DNA from: Flavobacteriales bacterium
Lineage (GTDB): Bacteria; Bacteroidota; Bacteroidia; Flavobacteriales_D; Sanyastnellaceae
Assembly: GCA_002862785.1 (NCBI GenBank)
Contig: PKDZ01000003.1
Coordinates: 1-47,734 of the forward strand
Direction of reading: 5' to 3'
DNA length: 47,734 nucleotides
Shown: positions 8,806-17,224 of the stretch, in pieces
Numbering within the stretch: position 1 is the first letter of the stretch
Layout: every line of letters starts with the position of its first letter
Program-made: the position numbers and the translations under genes
The notes under the pieces: generated by a model
What the model saw: the letters and a program-made list of their open reading frames with translations, nothing else
Told to the model about the DNA's origin: nothing
The model's database searches: none

Positions 8806-11361
8806 ATGCACTTTCGTTTTGTTCTTCTTGCCTTGGGTGTCCTGCTTGGATTGAATGAGGCATCTGGACAATTGGAAGATGTCTCCGCACAGTACATCGT
8901 GAGCGGTTCTGCCGGGGGCAGTTTCTCAGGGTGTGGATTGAGTTGTGCGGATTTCAATGGCGACGGTTGGGATGACATTACGCTCTCCGAGACCGAAGGC
9001 ACGATCAAACTGTATGCGGGAGGTCCTGCCGGCCCGGAGCTGACGCAGACCTTGACCGGAACCGGGGAAGGGCGAGGTGTTCTCTGGATCGATGTGGACG
9101 AAGACGGGGATTTGGACCTGTGGGTGGCCCGTTTTGAGGGAGCGCTGGAGCTCCACATCCAAGGCCCGGATGGCTCCTTGACCGAGGAAGGCGTGGCGCG
9201 GGGATTGCCCCAGCTCGAGGGATGGAGGCCCAGAGGACTGAGTGCCAACGATTACGATCGGGATGGAGATCTGGACGTCTACATCACCACCTATCACATC
9301 GATGTCCAGGATGCGTTTTACCCCAACCTGCTTCTCCGGAATGACGGCATTGGATATTTCGCCGAAGTGGCAGAGGATGCGGGGGTTGGGAACGGCATCC
9401 AGACGACCTTTCAAGGAGGTTGGCTGGACTACGACGACGATGGATGGGACGACCTCTGGGTGATCAACGACCGGCTTCTCTTTTCCAATTCCCTGTACCG
9501 GAATTTGGGAGACGGGACGTTTGAAGACGTGGCCCCCGATTTGGGACTCGATGTGAACCTCGATCCGATGACGGCCACCACTTTCGACCCGGACCAAGAT
9601 GGGGATTGGGACCTGTTCAGCACGGACGTGGTCAATTTTGCCCACCAATTCTTTGAATGCACCGACACGGGATATGTCGATGTCGCGGATGCCGTGGGAG
9701 TCTCGGGCATTCCTGATTACGGTTGGGGCGGCTGTGTTGTGGACATAGATGGCGATCGACGAGAGGACCTGATGGTGGCCACGAATTTTTTTCCTTCTGA
9801 ATCCCCCTCCGACAATCGGGTCTACATGAATGTCGAGTCGGGTTTGGGCTTCAATGAGAATTCAGCCCTCTGGCCCAATGAGCAGTACCCCCTATACAAC
9901 CTCGGCCGCTTCGATTTGGATCAGGACCGGTCCCCGGACATTGCCTGCCACGGTTCGCTTCCCACGGTCCAGTTGCTTCGGACGACCAACGATGGAGGCG
10001 CCTCAAGGCTTGCGCTCCGATTGGTTGGGACGGAATCGAATTCCCATGCGGTGGGCGCTCGCATCAAGGTGCACAGCGGTGGCAAGGTCCAGATGCAGCA
10101 GGTCGACGCAGGGGCAGATTACCAGACCCAACACACGTTCACCCGCTTCTTCGGCATGGGCGATCTGGTGTCCGTCGACTCCATTGAGGTTCGGTGGCCT
10201 ACCGGCATCACTGAAACGTGGTATGGACTGTCAGCGGACACGGCCGCGGTCTTGATCGAAGGCACCTCGACAGCGGCTTTGGTTGAGGTCGAGCGAGAAT
10301 GTCCTTGGGAGCCTCAAGGTTGGGTCTTGCCCTTTCCGTCGGATTCGGTGGCGATGATCTGGAATGGCCTGTCCGTCGACGCGGATACGGTCTGGGCCAC
10401 AACATCCGGCCTCCATATGCTGGAAGCGACGTGGTGGGATGGCCGGTTCAGCTGGACCCAGACGGTGGGGGCGACGGTCGAGCCCATTCCGACACTCGCG
10501 GTGACGGTCTCTCTGGCCCTGTGTCCTTGGGATTCGGCACTGGTCCAATGGGTCGCTCCGGATTCGGGCATGGTCACGGTCAATGGGGAAATTCCATTTG
10601 ACGGTGTTTGGTGGGAGTCAGAGACGTTGGATTCGCTTTCACTGGTGTGGATGCACCCCGATGGTTGTCTGCTGGATTCAGTGGTGTCGGTGGTGATTCC
10701 GGACCCAGTGAACATTGAGTGGACTCTTCTGGATGCGCCCTGTGCGGGTGAAGTGGGTGAGGCTGCCCCCACCCTCTCGGGCGGAACTCCGCCGTGGTCT
10801 GTGGATTGGATGGGATTGGAGCCCGATGCCCTTCCTGCAGGGGACCATTCTGTGCAGTTCACCGACGCAGTCGGGTGCGTCGTCTTGGACACCATCGCCA
10901 TCGGCGAGCCCGATTCCTTGGAAGTGGACATCAGCCTGTCCTATGCCGGCCTGTCGGATACTGCACAAGTGACCCTCTCCGTTTCAGGGGGCACCCTCCC
11001 CTACTTCGTGGACTGGTCAGGGGGCTTTGGCGATGGTGCCTTGCTCGCTCCGGGATTCCTGGGGTGGCTTGTGGAAGACGCTCAGGGATGCCTTGCGTTT
11101 GGTACGGTCGAAGTGTCATCCAATCCCCTGCAATCCGTGGAGGCGCTGGCCTCGGTTCATGGTTGTGTCCGGGAGGAAGGGGCCATTCGGTTCATTGGCC
11201 CGGACGTCTCAAGCCTCGACGTGGAGCTCCATGACCTCAGTGGACGCCTCCTTTTCCAAGGAAAAACCAAGGATTCCGGCCGCATTCCCTTCACGGCGGA
11301 GGGCGCTGTCCTGATTCGGGTGAGGGATTGGCTGGGCCGATCCTCGGTATGGGTTCGCTGA
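8806..11361 (+). CDS. Secreted FG-GAP/VCBS-repeat protein with UnbV domain and SprB-like repeats (paralogue 3)
   Basis: About 851 residues, same architecture as the gene before it: signal peptide MHFRFVLLALGVLLGLNEAS, FG-GAP repeats (DFNGDGWDDI, DVDEDGDLDL, DYDRDGDLDV, DYDDDGWDDL, DPDQDGDWDL), ASPIC/UnbV near 400-475, SprB-like GGTPPW and GGTLPY repeats, and a C-terminal domain ending SSVWVR. ATG 8806 is chosen because it opens the signal peptide; the open frame extends 45 codons further into the end of paralogue 2 without meaning. A TATCTTGT element at 8775-8782 may be its own -7 box. It converges on the isoaspartyl peptidase gene with 7 bases between stops. Confidence 0.87.
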   Translation: MHFRFVLLALGVLLGLNEASGQLEDVSAQYIVSGSAGGSFSGCGLSCADFNGDGWDDITLSETEGTIKLYAGGPAGPELTQTLTGTGEGRGVLWIDVDEDGDLDLWVARFEGALELHIQGPDGSLTEEGVARGLPQLEGWRPRGLSANDYDRDGDLDVYITTYHIDVQDAFYPNLLLRNDGIGYFAEVAEDAGVGNGIQTTFQGGWLDYDDDGWDDLWVINDRLLFSNSLYRNLGDGTFEDVAPDLGLDVNLDPMTATTFDPDQDGDWDLFSTDVVNFAHQFFECTDTGYVDVADAVGVSGIPDYGWGGCVVDIDGDRREDLMVATNFFPSESPSDNRVYMNVESGLGFNENSALWPNEQYPLYNLGRFDLDQDRSPDIACHGSLPTVQLLRTTNDGGASRLALRLVGTESNSHAVGARIKVHSGGKVQMQQVDAGADYQTQHTFTRFFGMGDLVSVDSIEVRWPTGITETWYGLSADTAAVLIEGTSTAALVEVERECPWEPQGWVLPFPSDSVAMIWNGLSVDADTVWATTSGLHMLEATWWDGRFSWTQTVGATVEPIPTLAVTVSLALCPWDSALVQWVAPDSGMVTVNGEIPFDGVWWESETLDSLSLVWMHPDGCLLDSVVSVVIPDPVNIEWTLLDAPCAGEVGEAAPTLSGGTPPWSVDWMGLEPDALPAGDHSVQFTDAVGCVVLDTIAIGEPDSLEVDISLSYAGLSDTAQVTLSVSGGTLPYFVDWSGGFGDGALLAPGFLGWLVEDAQGCLAFGTVEVSSNPLQSVEALASVHGCVREEGAIRFIGPDVSSLDVELHDLSGRLLFQGKTKDSGRIPFTAEGAVLIRVRDWLGRSSVWVR

Positions 11362-11368
11362 GCCCTGT

Positions 11369-12388
11369 TCAGGGTTCGAGGACATCCGTCGCAAACAAGC
11401 CCACGGCCGGCGCGCCATCGGAACGCAGTGCGCCCCGGAACATGCCTGGCGTGTTCATGCTGAAGGTGGGGTTTCCCACTCGGTCCATGCCGACAATGCC
11501 ACCATCGCCACCGAGGGCGCCCATTTCGTCTTGAATGGTCCGCTCTGCTGCCTCGTTCAATGTCTCACCACCATGCAACATGCGGGCGTGGATATCGTGT
11601 GCGACAGCGGTCCGGATGAAGTACTCTCCCCAGCCTGTGGCCGAAATGGCGCAGGTTCGGTCGTCGGCCCAGGTCCCTGCGCCGATGACCGGGCTGTCGC
11701 CAATGCGCCCGTGGCGCTTGTAGGTCATCCCTCCCGTGGAGGTGCCGGCTGCGAGGTGTCCCTCCCGGTCGAGGGCCACGCAGCCCACGGTGCCGAATTT
11801 CTCTCGGGTGGTGTCGCGTTCCAGGGCCTTGAGATACCGGTCATGCGCTTTTTTGGTGTCGAACCAGCTGGCATCTGCCGGTTCGGCCCCGACCGCACTG
11901 GCAAACTCGCCGGCTCCATGCCCGCTGAAGAAGACGTGTTCGGAATCCTCCATGACGTGGCGGGCGACCTCGATGGGGTGCCGGAAGCCCTGAAGACCGG
12001 TGATGGCTCCACAGTTGCGGTCGGCTCCGTTCATGATGCTCGCATCCAACTCGTGCGCACCGGTGGCCGTGTAGACGGCGCCTCGACCGGCATTGAACAG
12101 GCTGTCGTCCTCCATGATGGAAATGGTGGCCACAACGGCATCGATGGCGCTGCCACCAGCCTCGAGGACCGCTCCTCCTGTGTTCAAGGCCAAGGTCAGG
12201 GAAGCTCGGTAGGCCGTTTGTTGTTCGGGACTCAGGCGCTCGGTGTCGAAATGTCCGGCACCGCCATGGATGGCAATGGACCAATTCGGTGCGGAACCCC
12301 TCTCCATTTCGTTGGGAGAAGGGGATTCGGCGGTTGGTCCGCAGGCCAGGAGGAAGAGGGAGAGACCGAAGAAGGAGGTACAACGCAT
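11369..12388 (-). CDS. Isoaspartyl peptidase / plant-type L-asparaginase, predicted lipoprotein
   Basis: N-terminal nucleophile hydrolase that cleaves beta-aspartyl peptides and asparagine. The 339-residue precursor carries a lipobox (FLLACG, Cys 16), so mature enzyme should be lipid-anchored in the periplasm or outer membrane. IAIHGGAGH near residue 38 is the family N-terminal signature; the autocleavage/nucleophile site is in EKFGTVGCVALD (Thr about residue 200), followed by GTSTGGMTYKRHGRIGDSPVIGAGT, where substrate is bound (positions 11675-11750). Most bacterial homologues work as autoprocessed alpha/beta chains. A TAGATTCG element ends 4 bases before the ATG. Divergent from nfeD, convergent with an FG-GAP gene. 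Confidence 0.93.
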   Translation of the reverse strand: MRCTSFFGLSLFLLACGPTAESPSPNEMERGSAPNWSIAIHGGAGHFDTERLSPEQQTAYRASLTLALNTGGAVLEAGGSAIDAVVATISIMEDDSLFNAGRGAVYTATGAHELDASIMNGADRNCGAITGLQGFRHPIEVARHVMEDSEHVFFSGHGAGEFASAVGAEPADASWFDTKKAHDRYLKALERDTTREKFGTVGCVALDREGHLAAGTSTGGMTYKRHGRIGDSPVIGAGTWADDRTCAISATGWGEYFIRTAVAHDIHARMLHGGETLNEAAERTIQDEMGALGGDGGIVGMDRVGNPTFSMNTPGMFRGALRSDGAPAVGLFATDVLEP

Positions 12389-12392
12389 GGGG

Positions 12393-12400
12393 CGAATCTA
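12393..12400 (-). promoter_or_regulatory. -7-like element TAGATTCG of the isoaspartyl peptidase gene
   Basis: Five of six fixed positions of TAnnTTTG match (C for T at position 7). It lies 4 bases before the ATG, the same spacing as at glnS, mtaB and gcvT. Confidence 0.45.
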
Positions 12401-12441
12401 CCCATCCGGCCGTTGCCGTGTTCTTGGACTATTTTCCCCTC

Positions 12442-12930
12442 ATGATGGAGCATTGGCATTGGTGGACGTTGATCGTGCTGGTCCTGTTGATCGGTGAGGC
12501 GTTCGTTCCGGGTCTCGTGCTTGGCTCCTTGGCTCTTGGGGCTCTGGCCGGCGGATTGGCCAGCCTTGTGACCGACTGGTGGGAGTATCAGTTTGTCGCT
12601 GCGTCTGCAGGGGCCGTTCTTTCCCTCCTTTTCCTGCGTCCTTTGGCCATGCGCAAATGGTTCAGCGGAGATTCCGTCGGGACCGGAGTGGATGCCCTTC
12701 CTGGAAGGAGTGTCCGGGTCACGGCGCCGTTCGATCCCCAGACGGGCCGCGGGCGGGGCCGTGTGGACGGAGATGATTGGTTGATTGAATTTCCTCGTGA
12801 TTGGGCCGGACAGCGCAACGAAGGCGAAGCGGGTCTCAATGATCCTCGCAATGTGACCGTCGGGGATCTTCTCGAAATCGTCCGTGCCGAATCCAACGTG
12901 CTCATCGTCATTCCACCCAGCAAACCCTGA
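12442..12930 (+). CDS. NfeD-family membrane protein
   Basis: About 162 residues: an opening amphipathic stretch, two or three membrane segments (LIVLVLLIGEAFVPGLVLGS to about residue 75), then a soluble OB-fold domain (VGTGVDALPGRSVRVTAPF ... GDLLEIVRAESNVLIVIP). NfeD proteins partner with SPFH/stomatin proteins in membrane microdomains, and the next gene 5 bases downstream is exactly such a protein. ATG 12442 (or 12445) is used because it starts the first membrane segment; an upstream open frame to 12289 overlaps the divergent peptidase gene. A weak TATTTTCC element ends 4 bases before the ATG. Confidence 0.88.
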   Translation: MMEHWHWWTLIVLVLLIGEAFVPGLVLGSLALGALAGGLASLVTDWWEYQFVAASAGAVLSLLFLRPLAMRKWFSGDSVGTGVDALPGRSVRVTAPFDPQTGRGRGRVDGDDWLIEFPRDWAGQRNEGEAGLNDPRNVTVGDLLEIVRAESNVLIVIPPSKP

Positions 12931-12935
12931 ATCTC

Positions 12936-13922
12936 ATGGAAGGCTTTTCCTTCATTTCCATTGCCCTGCTCATCCTCGCCACGGTGGTGGTGGTCCGTGG
13001 CCTGCGCATCATCAAACAGAGCGAGGCCATGGTCATTGAACGCCTTGGGCGTTACCGCACCACATTGACGGCGGGCATCAACATCATCATTCCTTTCATT
13101 GATCGTCCTCGCCCCAGTGTGTGGCGGTATGTCAAGGAAGACGCGATGGGCGGCCGGGTGGCGGCCTTCAAGATGCTGGAGCGCATCGACCTCCGGGAAA
13201 CGGTCTTCGATTTCCCCCGTCAAAGCGTGATCACCCGGGACAATGTGGTCACCGAGATCAATGGATTGATCTATTTCCAGATTGTCGATCCGGTGAAAAG
13301 CGTCTACGAGATCAACAACCTGCCCAACGCCATCGAGAAGCTGACGCAAACAACCCTGCGAAACGTGCTCGGTGAGTTGGAACTCGACGAGTGCTTGTCC
13401 AGCCGGGACACCATCAACACCAAGCTTCGCGCCATCCTCGACGATGCCACCAACAAGTGGGGTGTCAAGGTGAACCGCGTGGAACTGCAGGACATTAACC
13501 CGCCTCAGGACATCAAAGAGGCGATGGAGAAGCAGATGCGCGCCGAGCGCAGTCGCCGTGCCCAAATCATCGAGGCCGAGGGAACGAAGACGGCTGCCAT
13601 CCTCGAGGCTGAGGGCCGCAAGGGGGCGGACATCAACAAGGCGGAGGGGGAGCGTCAGGCGGCCATTCTCGAAGCCGAAGGCCAAGCTGAAGCGCGCCTG
13701 AAAGTGGCTGTTTCCGAGGCGGAAGCCATCAAGAAGATTTCAGAAGCCGTGGGCCACACCAAAGCGGATCCGACCCAGTATCTCATTGCTGTTCGCTATG
13801 TGGAGGCATTGGAAAAGATGATGGCCACATCCAATGACAAGTCCCGCGTTGTCTTCATGCCATACGAAGCGAGTGGGATGCTGGGCAGCGTGGGCAGCAT
13901 CAAGGAATTGCTGAAGGATTGA
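12936..13922 (+). CDS. SPFH/stomatin-family membrane protein (QmcA-like)
   Basis: A 328-residue protein with an N-terminal membrane anchor (residues 5-22), an SPFH/Band-7 domain (KQSEAMVIERLGRYRTTL ... VITRDNVVTEINGLIYFQI ... YEINNLPNAIEKL) and a long Glu/Ala/Arg-rich coiled coil (about 195-265, with repeated EAEG units). Stomatin-like proteins oligomerise into rings or caps and regulate membrane proteases or lipid domains. Its place directly after an NfeD gene is the classic partner arrangement. Its TGA overlaps the TTG start of the aldehyde dehydrogenase by 3 bases. Confidence 0.93.
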   Translation: MEGFSFISIALLILATVVVVRGLRIIKQSEAMVIERLGRYRTTLTAGINIIIPFIDRPRPSVWRYVKEDAMGGRVAAFKMLERIDLRETVFDFPRQSVITRDNVVTEINGLIYFQIVDPVKSVYEINNLPNAIEKLTQTTLRNVLGELELDECLSSRDTINTKLRAILDDATNKWGVKVNRVELQDINPPQDIKEAMEKQMRAERSRRAQIIEAEGTKTAAILEAEGRKGADINKAEGERQAAILEAEGQAEARLKVAVSEAEAIKKISEAVGHTKADPTQYLIAVRYVEALEKMMATSNDKSRVVFMPYEASGMLGSVGSIKELLKD

Positions 13923-15325
13923 CCAACGAGGAACTGACTTCGGCCTTTGAGGCCCTTCGGTCGGCCCATCGCGAACAGCCCGCCTCCACCATGCGTGAGC
14001 GGAGGGCCTTGTTGGCTGACATGCTGCGGGGCCTCCGCGACCATGAGGATGCCCTCTTGGACGCGTTGCACCAGGATCTCGGGAAGCCCGAGGCGGAAGC
14101 CCGGCTGACGGAGTTCTTCCCCACCCGGAAGGAGATTGCCTTCATGCGGAAGCACCTCGGGGATTGGATGCGTCCCGAACGGCGGCCGACGCCCATTCAA
14201 CTGCTGGGAACCCGCTCGGAAATCGCGAACCAACCCAAGGGTGTCGTGCTGGTCATTGCGCCGTGGAACTTTCCTCTCCTGCTGACGATGAAGCCTGTAA
14301 TCGCCGCTTTGGCCGCGGGCAATCGGGTCATGGTCAAGCCGCCTGAGCAGGCGCCGGCCACCTCCGAGGTCATGGCTGAGTGGATGCAAGCCTCGCTTCC
14401 TGCGGACCGGGTCCAGGTCTTGTTGGGCGGCCCTGAGGAAGCGGCGCACCTCACGACCCTGCCGTTCGATCACATCTTTTTCACGGGCGGAACCGTCACC
14501 GGCCGCAAGGTCATTCGGGCCGCCGCAGAACATTTGACTCCGTTGACCCTCGAGCTGGGTGGCAAAAGCCCAGCGATCATCGACGGCACCATGGACCCTG
14601 ACCTCGTGGCCGGTCGTGTGGGGTGGGCCAAGACCTTGAATGCGGGTCAGGTGTGCATCGCGCCGGACTACCTGCTCATCAAGGATACCGCCGTGGAGGA
14701 CCTGGTGGCCGCGCTGGTTCGCCGGTGGAACGGCTGGTTCGGTGAGGACAAGTCCACTTCTGATTCCTATGGCCGCGTGGTCAATGAGGACCAGTTTGAT
14801 CGGCTGGTGGAAACGTTGGAGGATGCGATCTCCCAAGGCGCGACCGTCGTGCATGGAGGCCAGCATCACCGTGAATCGCTTTTCATGGAACCGACCATCC
14901 TGACCGGGGTGACTCCGGACATGCGGGTCATGCAGGAAGAGGTGTTTGGTCCCCTGCTTCCCGTGTTGACCTGGTCGGACCCCCTCGAGGTGCCGGGGAT
15001 GGTGGCGGATGTCAAAGACCATCCCTTGTCCCTGTACCTGTTCTCCGCGGACCGCAAGCGTGTTCGGCAGTGGCTGGCGGCCACGCGTTCGGGTACGGTC
15101 GGAATCGGGGAGACAGTCGTTCAGATCGCCAACCCGGACCTGCCCTTCGGTGGGGTTCAGGCGAGTGGCGCGGGACGGTCCAATGGGCGAGCCTCCTTCG
15201 ATGAATTCTCCAACCGGAGGAGTGTCCTCAGGAAGCGGTTGCCCTTGACGGCGGTGCCCCTCTCCTTCCCTCCGTTCGGTCCGGCCAAGGAGGCGTTGGC
15301 CAAGTGGATATCCCGTCACCTCTGA
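13919..15325 (+). CDS. NAD(P)-dependent aldehyde dehydrogenase
   Basis: Oxidises aldehydes to carboxylic acids. The 468-residue length and lack of a long N-terminal arm fit the ALDH3-like class, often active on medium or long-chain fatty aldehydes. Motifs in order: LVIAPWNFPLLL (residues ~110), FFTGGTVTGR (Rossmann), LELGGKSP with the general base Glu, NAGQVCIAPDY with catalytic Cys near residue 243, and EEVFGPLLPV. The start is TTG 13919, sharing bases with the stop of the SPFH gene, so translational coupling is likely. Physiological substrate unknown; the membrane-protein neighbours would suit removal of lipid-derived aldehydes, which is inference. Confidence 0.92.
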   Translation: MTNEELTSAFEALRSAHREQPASTMRERRALLADMLRGLRDHEDALLDALHQDLGKPEAEARLTEFFPTRKEIAFMRKHLGDWMRPERRPTPIQLLGTRSEIANQPKGVVLVIAPWNFPLLLTMKPVIAALAAGNRVMVKPPEQAPATSEVMAEWMQASLPADRVQVLLGGPEEAAHLTTLPFDHIFFTGGTVTGRKVIRAAAEHLTPLTLELGGKSPAIIDGTMDPDLVAGRVGWAKTLNAGQVCIAPDYLLIKDTAVEDLVAALVRRWNGWFGEDKSTSDSYGRVVNEDQFDRLVETLEDAISQGATVVHGGQHHRESLFMEPTILTGVTPDMRVMQEEVFGPLLPVLTWSDPLEVPGMVADVKDHPLSLYLFSADRKRVRQWLAATRSGTVGIGETVVQIANPDLPFGGVQASGAGRSNGRASFDEFSNRRSVLRKRLPLTAVPLSFPPFGPAKEALAKWISRHL

Positions 15326-15353
15326 CCCCTGTCCTGCCGTATCTTGGGCGGCG

Positions 15354-16427
15354 ATGCTCGTCCAGACGCATTTTCCCCGCAAGTTGGCTCCCCAGCGCTA
15401 CGACCAGTATCTGGCGTCGGGGTGGTTCCGCGGCAGCGTCATGTTGTACAAGGTGGACTTGCTCTGCATCGAGTCCGGCATCTTTGGCGTGGTCAACATC
15501 CGCATGAACCTGGACCGCTTCGCGCTCAAGAAGAGCCAGCGCAAGCGGTTGGCCCGGTGTGACCGGCGCTTCACCTTCAGCATCGGCACCGCCAAGCCGG
15601 ATGCCGAAAAGGAAGCTCTGTATGCCTTGCACAAGGATCGATTCAAGGGATTCATCCACCCTACCCTCAACGAGTATTTGACGAGCGGTTTCCATCGGAC
15701 GGTCTTTGATACGCGCGAAGTGTGTGTGTACGACGGCGACCGACTGGTGGCGGTGAGCTATTTCGACATGGGCGAACGGTCCATGGCCAGCCTCATCGGG
15801 CTCCAGCATCCGGACTATCGTCAGTACGGGTTGGGCATCTACACGATGCTCAAGGAAATCGAATTCGGCTGTTCCGCCGGGTTCAAATGGTACTATCCGG
15901 GGTACGTCCTCGACCTGCCATCCGACTTCGATTACAAGCTCTCCTTGGGGGAGTTCGAATGCTACACGCCCACCAAACGGTGGGGCTCCTACCGGAATTT
16001 CGATCCGTCCATGACCACCGGCCATCAGGTCCGCACGGCCATGCAGGAATTGAAGGAAGGGCTCGCCGCCTGTGGGATTCCCTCGACTGAGCGGTACTAC
16101 CCCTATTTCTCGCTCGGTTTCATGACTCCGTGGCAGCTCGAGTTCCTGACGATGCCCCACTTCCTGGAACTCGCCGAGGTGGACGGCCGGCGGCTCATTG
16201 TCGGCTATGAGCCGCTGCTCAAGGAGTTCCGTCTGCTCGATGTGGGACAGACCGACCAATTCAGCCATCTTGTGCGGATGGACCACAGTGCAGGGTTGTC
16301 CAACGAGGGGCAGCACTTCATGGAGATGCTGCAGGTACGCCGGGTGGTGTCGCACTCGACCGAGCTCAGCCCTCTGCTGGGCCATCTCGTGGCCAAGGGC
16401 TGGGGCCGCCCGCCCGGCATGGCCTGA
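15354..16427 (+). CDS. Arginyl/leucyl-tRNA--protein transferase-like protein (ATE/Bpt family)
   Basis: Candidate N-degron enzyme of 357 residues. The N-terminal half has the ATE pattern YLASGWFRGSVMLYKVD ... VNIRMNLDRFALKKSQRKRL (residues 20-65), and the C-terminal half matches ATE_C: LIGLQHPDYRQYGLGIYTM, EIEFG, KWYYPGYVLD and FDYKLSLGEFE (about 150-200). Known relatives add Arg or Leu from aminoacyl-tRNA to acidic or oxidised-Cys N-termini. The usual cysteines of the N-terminal domain (C--C-AC type) are missing: the aligned region reads DLLCIESGIFGVV with one Cys. About 100 extra C-terminal residues follow the family core. TATCTTGG lies 6 bases before the ATG. ClpS, the possible reader, is encoded at 1828. 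Family call by motif only; alternative is an uncharacterised GNAT-fold transferase. Confidence 0.75.
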   Translation: MLVQTHFPRKLAPQRYDQYLASGWFRGSVMLYKVDLLCIESGIFGVVNIRMNLDRFALKKSQRKRLARCDRRFTFSIGTAKPDAEKEALYALHKDRFKGFIHPTLNEYLTSGFHRTVFDTREVCVYDGDRLVAVSYFDMGERSMASLIGLQHPDYRQYGLGIYTMLKEIEFGCSAGFKWYYPGYVLDLPSDFDYKLSLGEFECYTPTKRWGSYRNFDPSMTTGHQVRTAMQELKEGLAACGIPSTERYYPYFSLGFMTPWQLEFLTMPHFLELAEVDGRRLIVGYEPLLKEFRLLDVGQTDQFSHLVRMDHSAGLSNEGQHFMEMLQVRRVVSHSTELSPLLGHLVAKGWGRPPGMA

Positions 16428-16456
16428 AAGTGCTGTCGCTGGGCGAGATTGCGCCC

Positions 16457-17224
16457 ATGAAACTCGGCACCTGGAATGTGAATGGCGTGCGCGCCGTCGT
16501 GAAGAAAGACTTCGAAACGTGGCTGGCCGGCAGTGGACTGGATGTCCTCGGCCTGCAGGAAACCAAAGCGCAGGACGATCAGGTTCGAGAGGCCCTGTTC
16601 GGATTGAGTGGTGACTGGCACATCCACAGTTCCAGTGCGGTGAAGAAGGGTTACAGCGGGACGGCCATCTTGTCCAGAAAGGAGCCCGAGTCGGTGACCC
16701 ACGGCATCGGCGGCGACGGCATGGACGACGAAGGCCGGGTGACGGCCGCGGATTTCGGCAGTTTTCACTTTGTGACGGTGTACACGCCCAACAGCTCTTC
16801 CGGACTCAAGCGACTGCCTTTCCGCAAGGAGTGGGACGTGGCGTTCCGCGCCTACCTGGAGAAGTTGGCGAAGGCGAAGCCGGTGGTGTGTTGTGGGGAT
16901 TTGAACGTGGCCCATCAGCCCATTGACCTCGCCCGTCCCGAGCCCAACTACAACAAGACCCCGGGCTACACCCAGGATGAAATTGATGGGATGACCGCCT
17001 TATTGGACGGAGGATTCACGGATGTTTGGCGGCACCAGAATCCAGACCGGATCCAGTATTCCTGGTGGAGCTATCGCGGAGGGGCCCGAGAAAAGAACGT
17101 GGGCTGGCGCCTGGACTACTTCCTGGCCTCACAGGAGGCCTTGTCCCGCTGCGGACCTGCGGAGATTCTGACCGGGGTGCACGGGTCGGACCACTGTCCT
17201 GTGGTTCTGGACTACCAGGCTTGA
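16457..17224 (+). CDS. xth: Exodeoxyribonuclease III (AP endonuclease)
   Basis: Base-excision repair enzyme cutting at abasic sites and degrading DNA 3' to 5'. The 255-residue protein begins MKLGTWNVNGVRA (Asn metal ligand) and has LQETKAQ (catalytic Glu), GYSGTAILSR, DEGRVTAADF, VYTPNSS, CCGDLNVAH (catalytic Asp/Asn), and the C-terminal GWRLDYFLAS and GSDHCPVVLDY (catalytic Asp-His). ATG 16457 is chosen because the family starts at this strand; an upstream in-frame TTG at 16430 adds only nine residues. Its stop directly abuts the stop of the convergent cytochrome gene. Confidence 0.95.
   Translation: MKLGTWNVNGVRAVVKKDFETWLAGSGLDVLGLQETKAQDDQVREALFGLSGDWHIHSSSAVKKGYSGTAILSRKEPESVTHGIGGDGMDDEGRVTAADFGSFHFVTVYTPNSSSGLKRLPFRKEWDVAFRAYLEKLAKAKPVVCCGDLNVAHQPIDLARPEPNYNKTPGYTQDEIDGMTALLDGGFTDVWRHQNPDRIQYSWWSYRGGAREKNVGWRLDYFLASQEALSRCGPAEILTGVHGSDHCPVVLDYQA

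Noticed and set aside
13796-15382. 528-codon minus-strand open frame
   Set aside because: Antisense of the SPFH and aldehyde dehydrogenase genes, which have full catalytic motifs.
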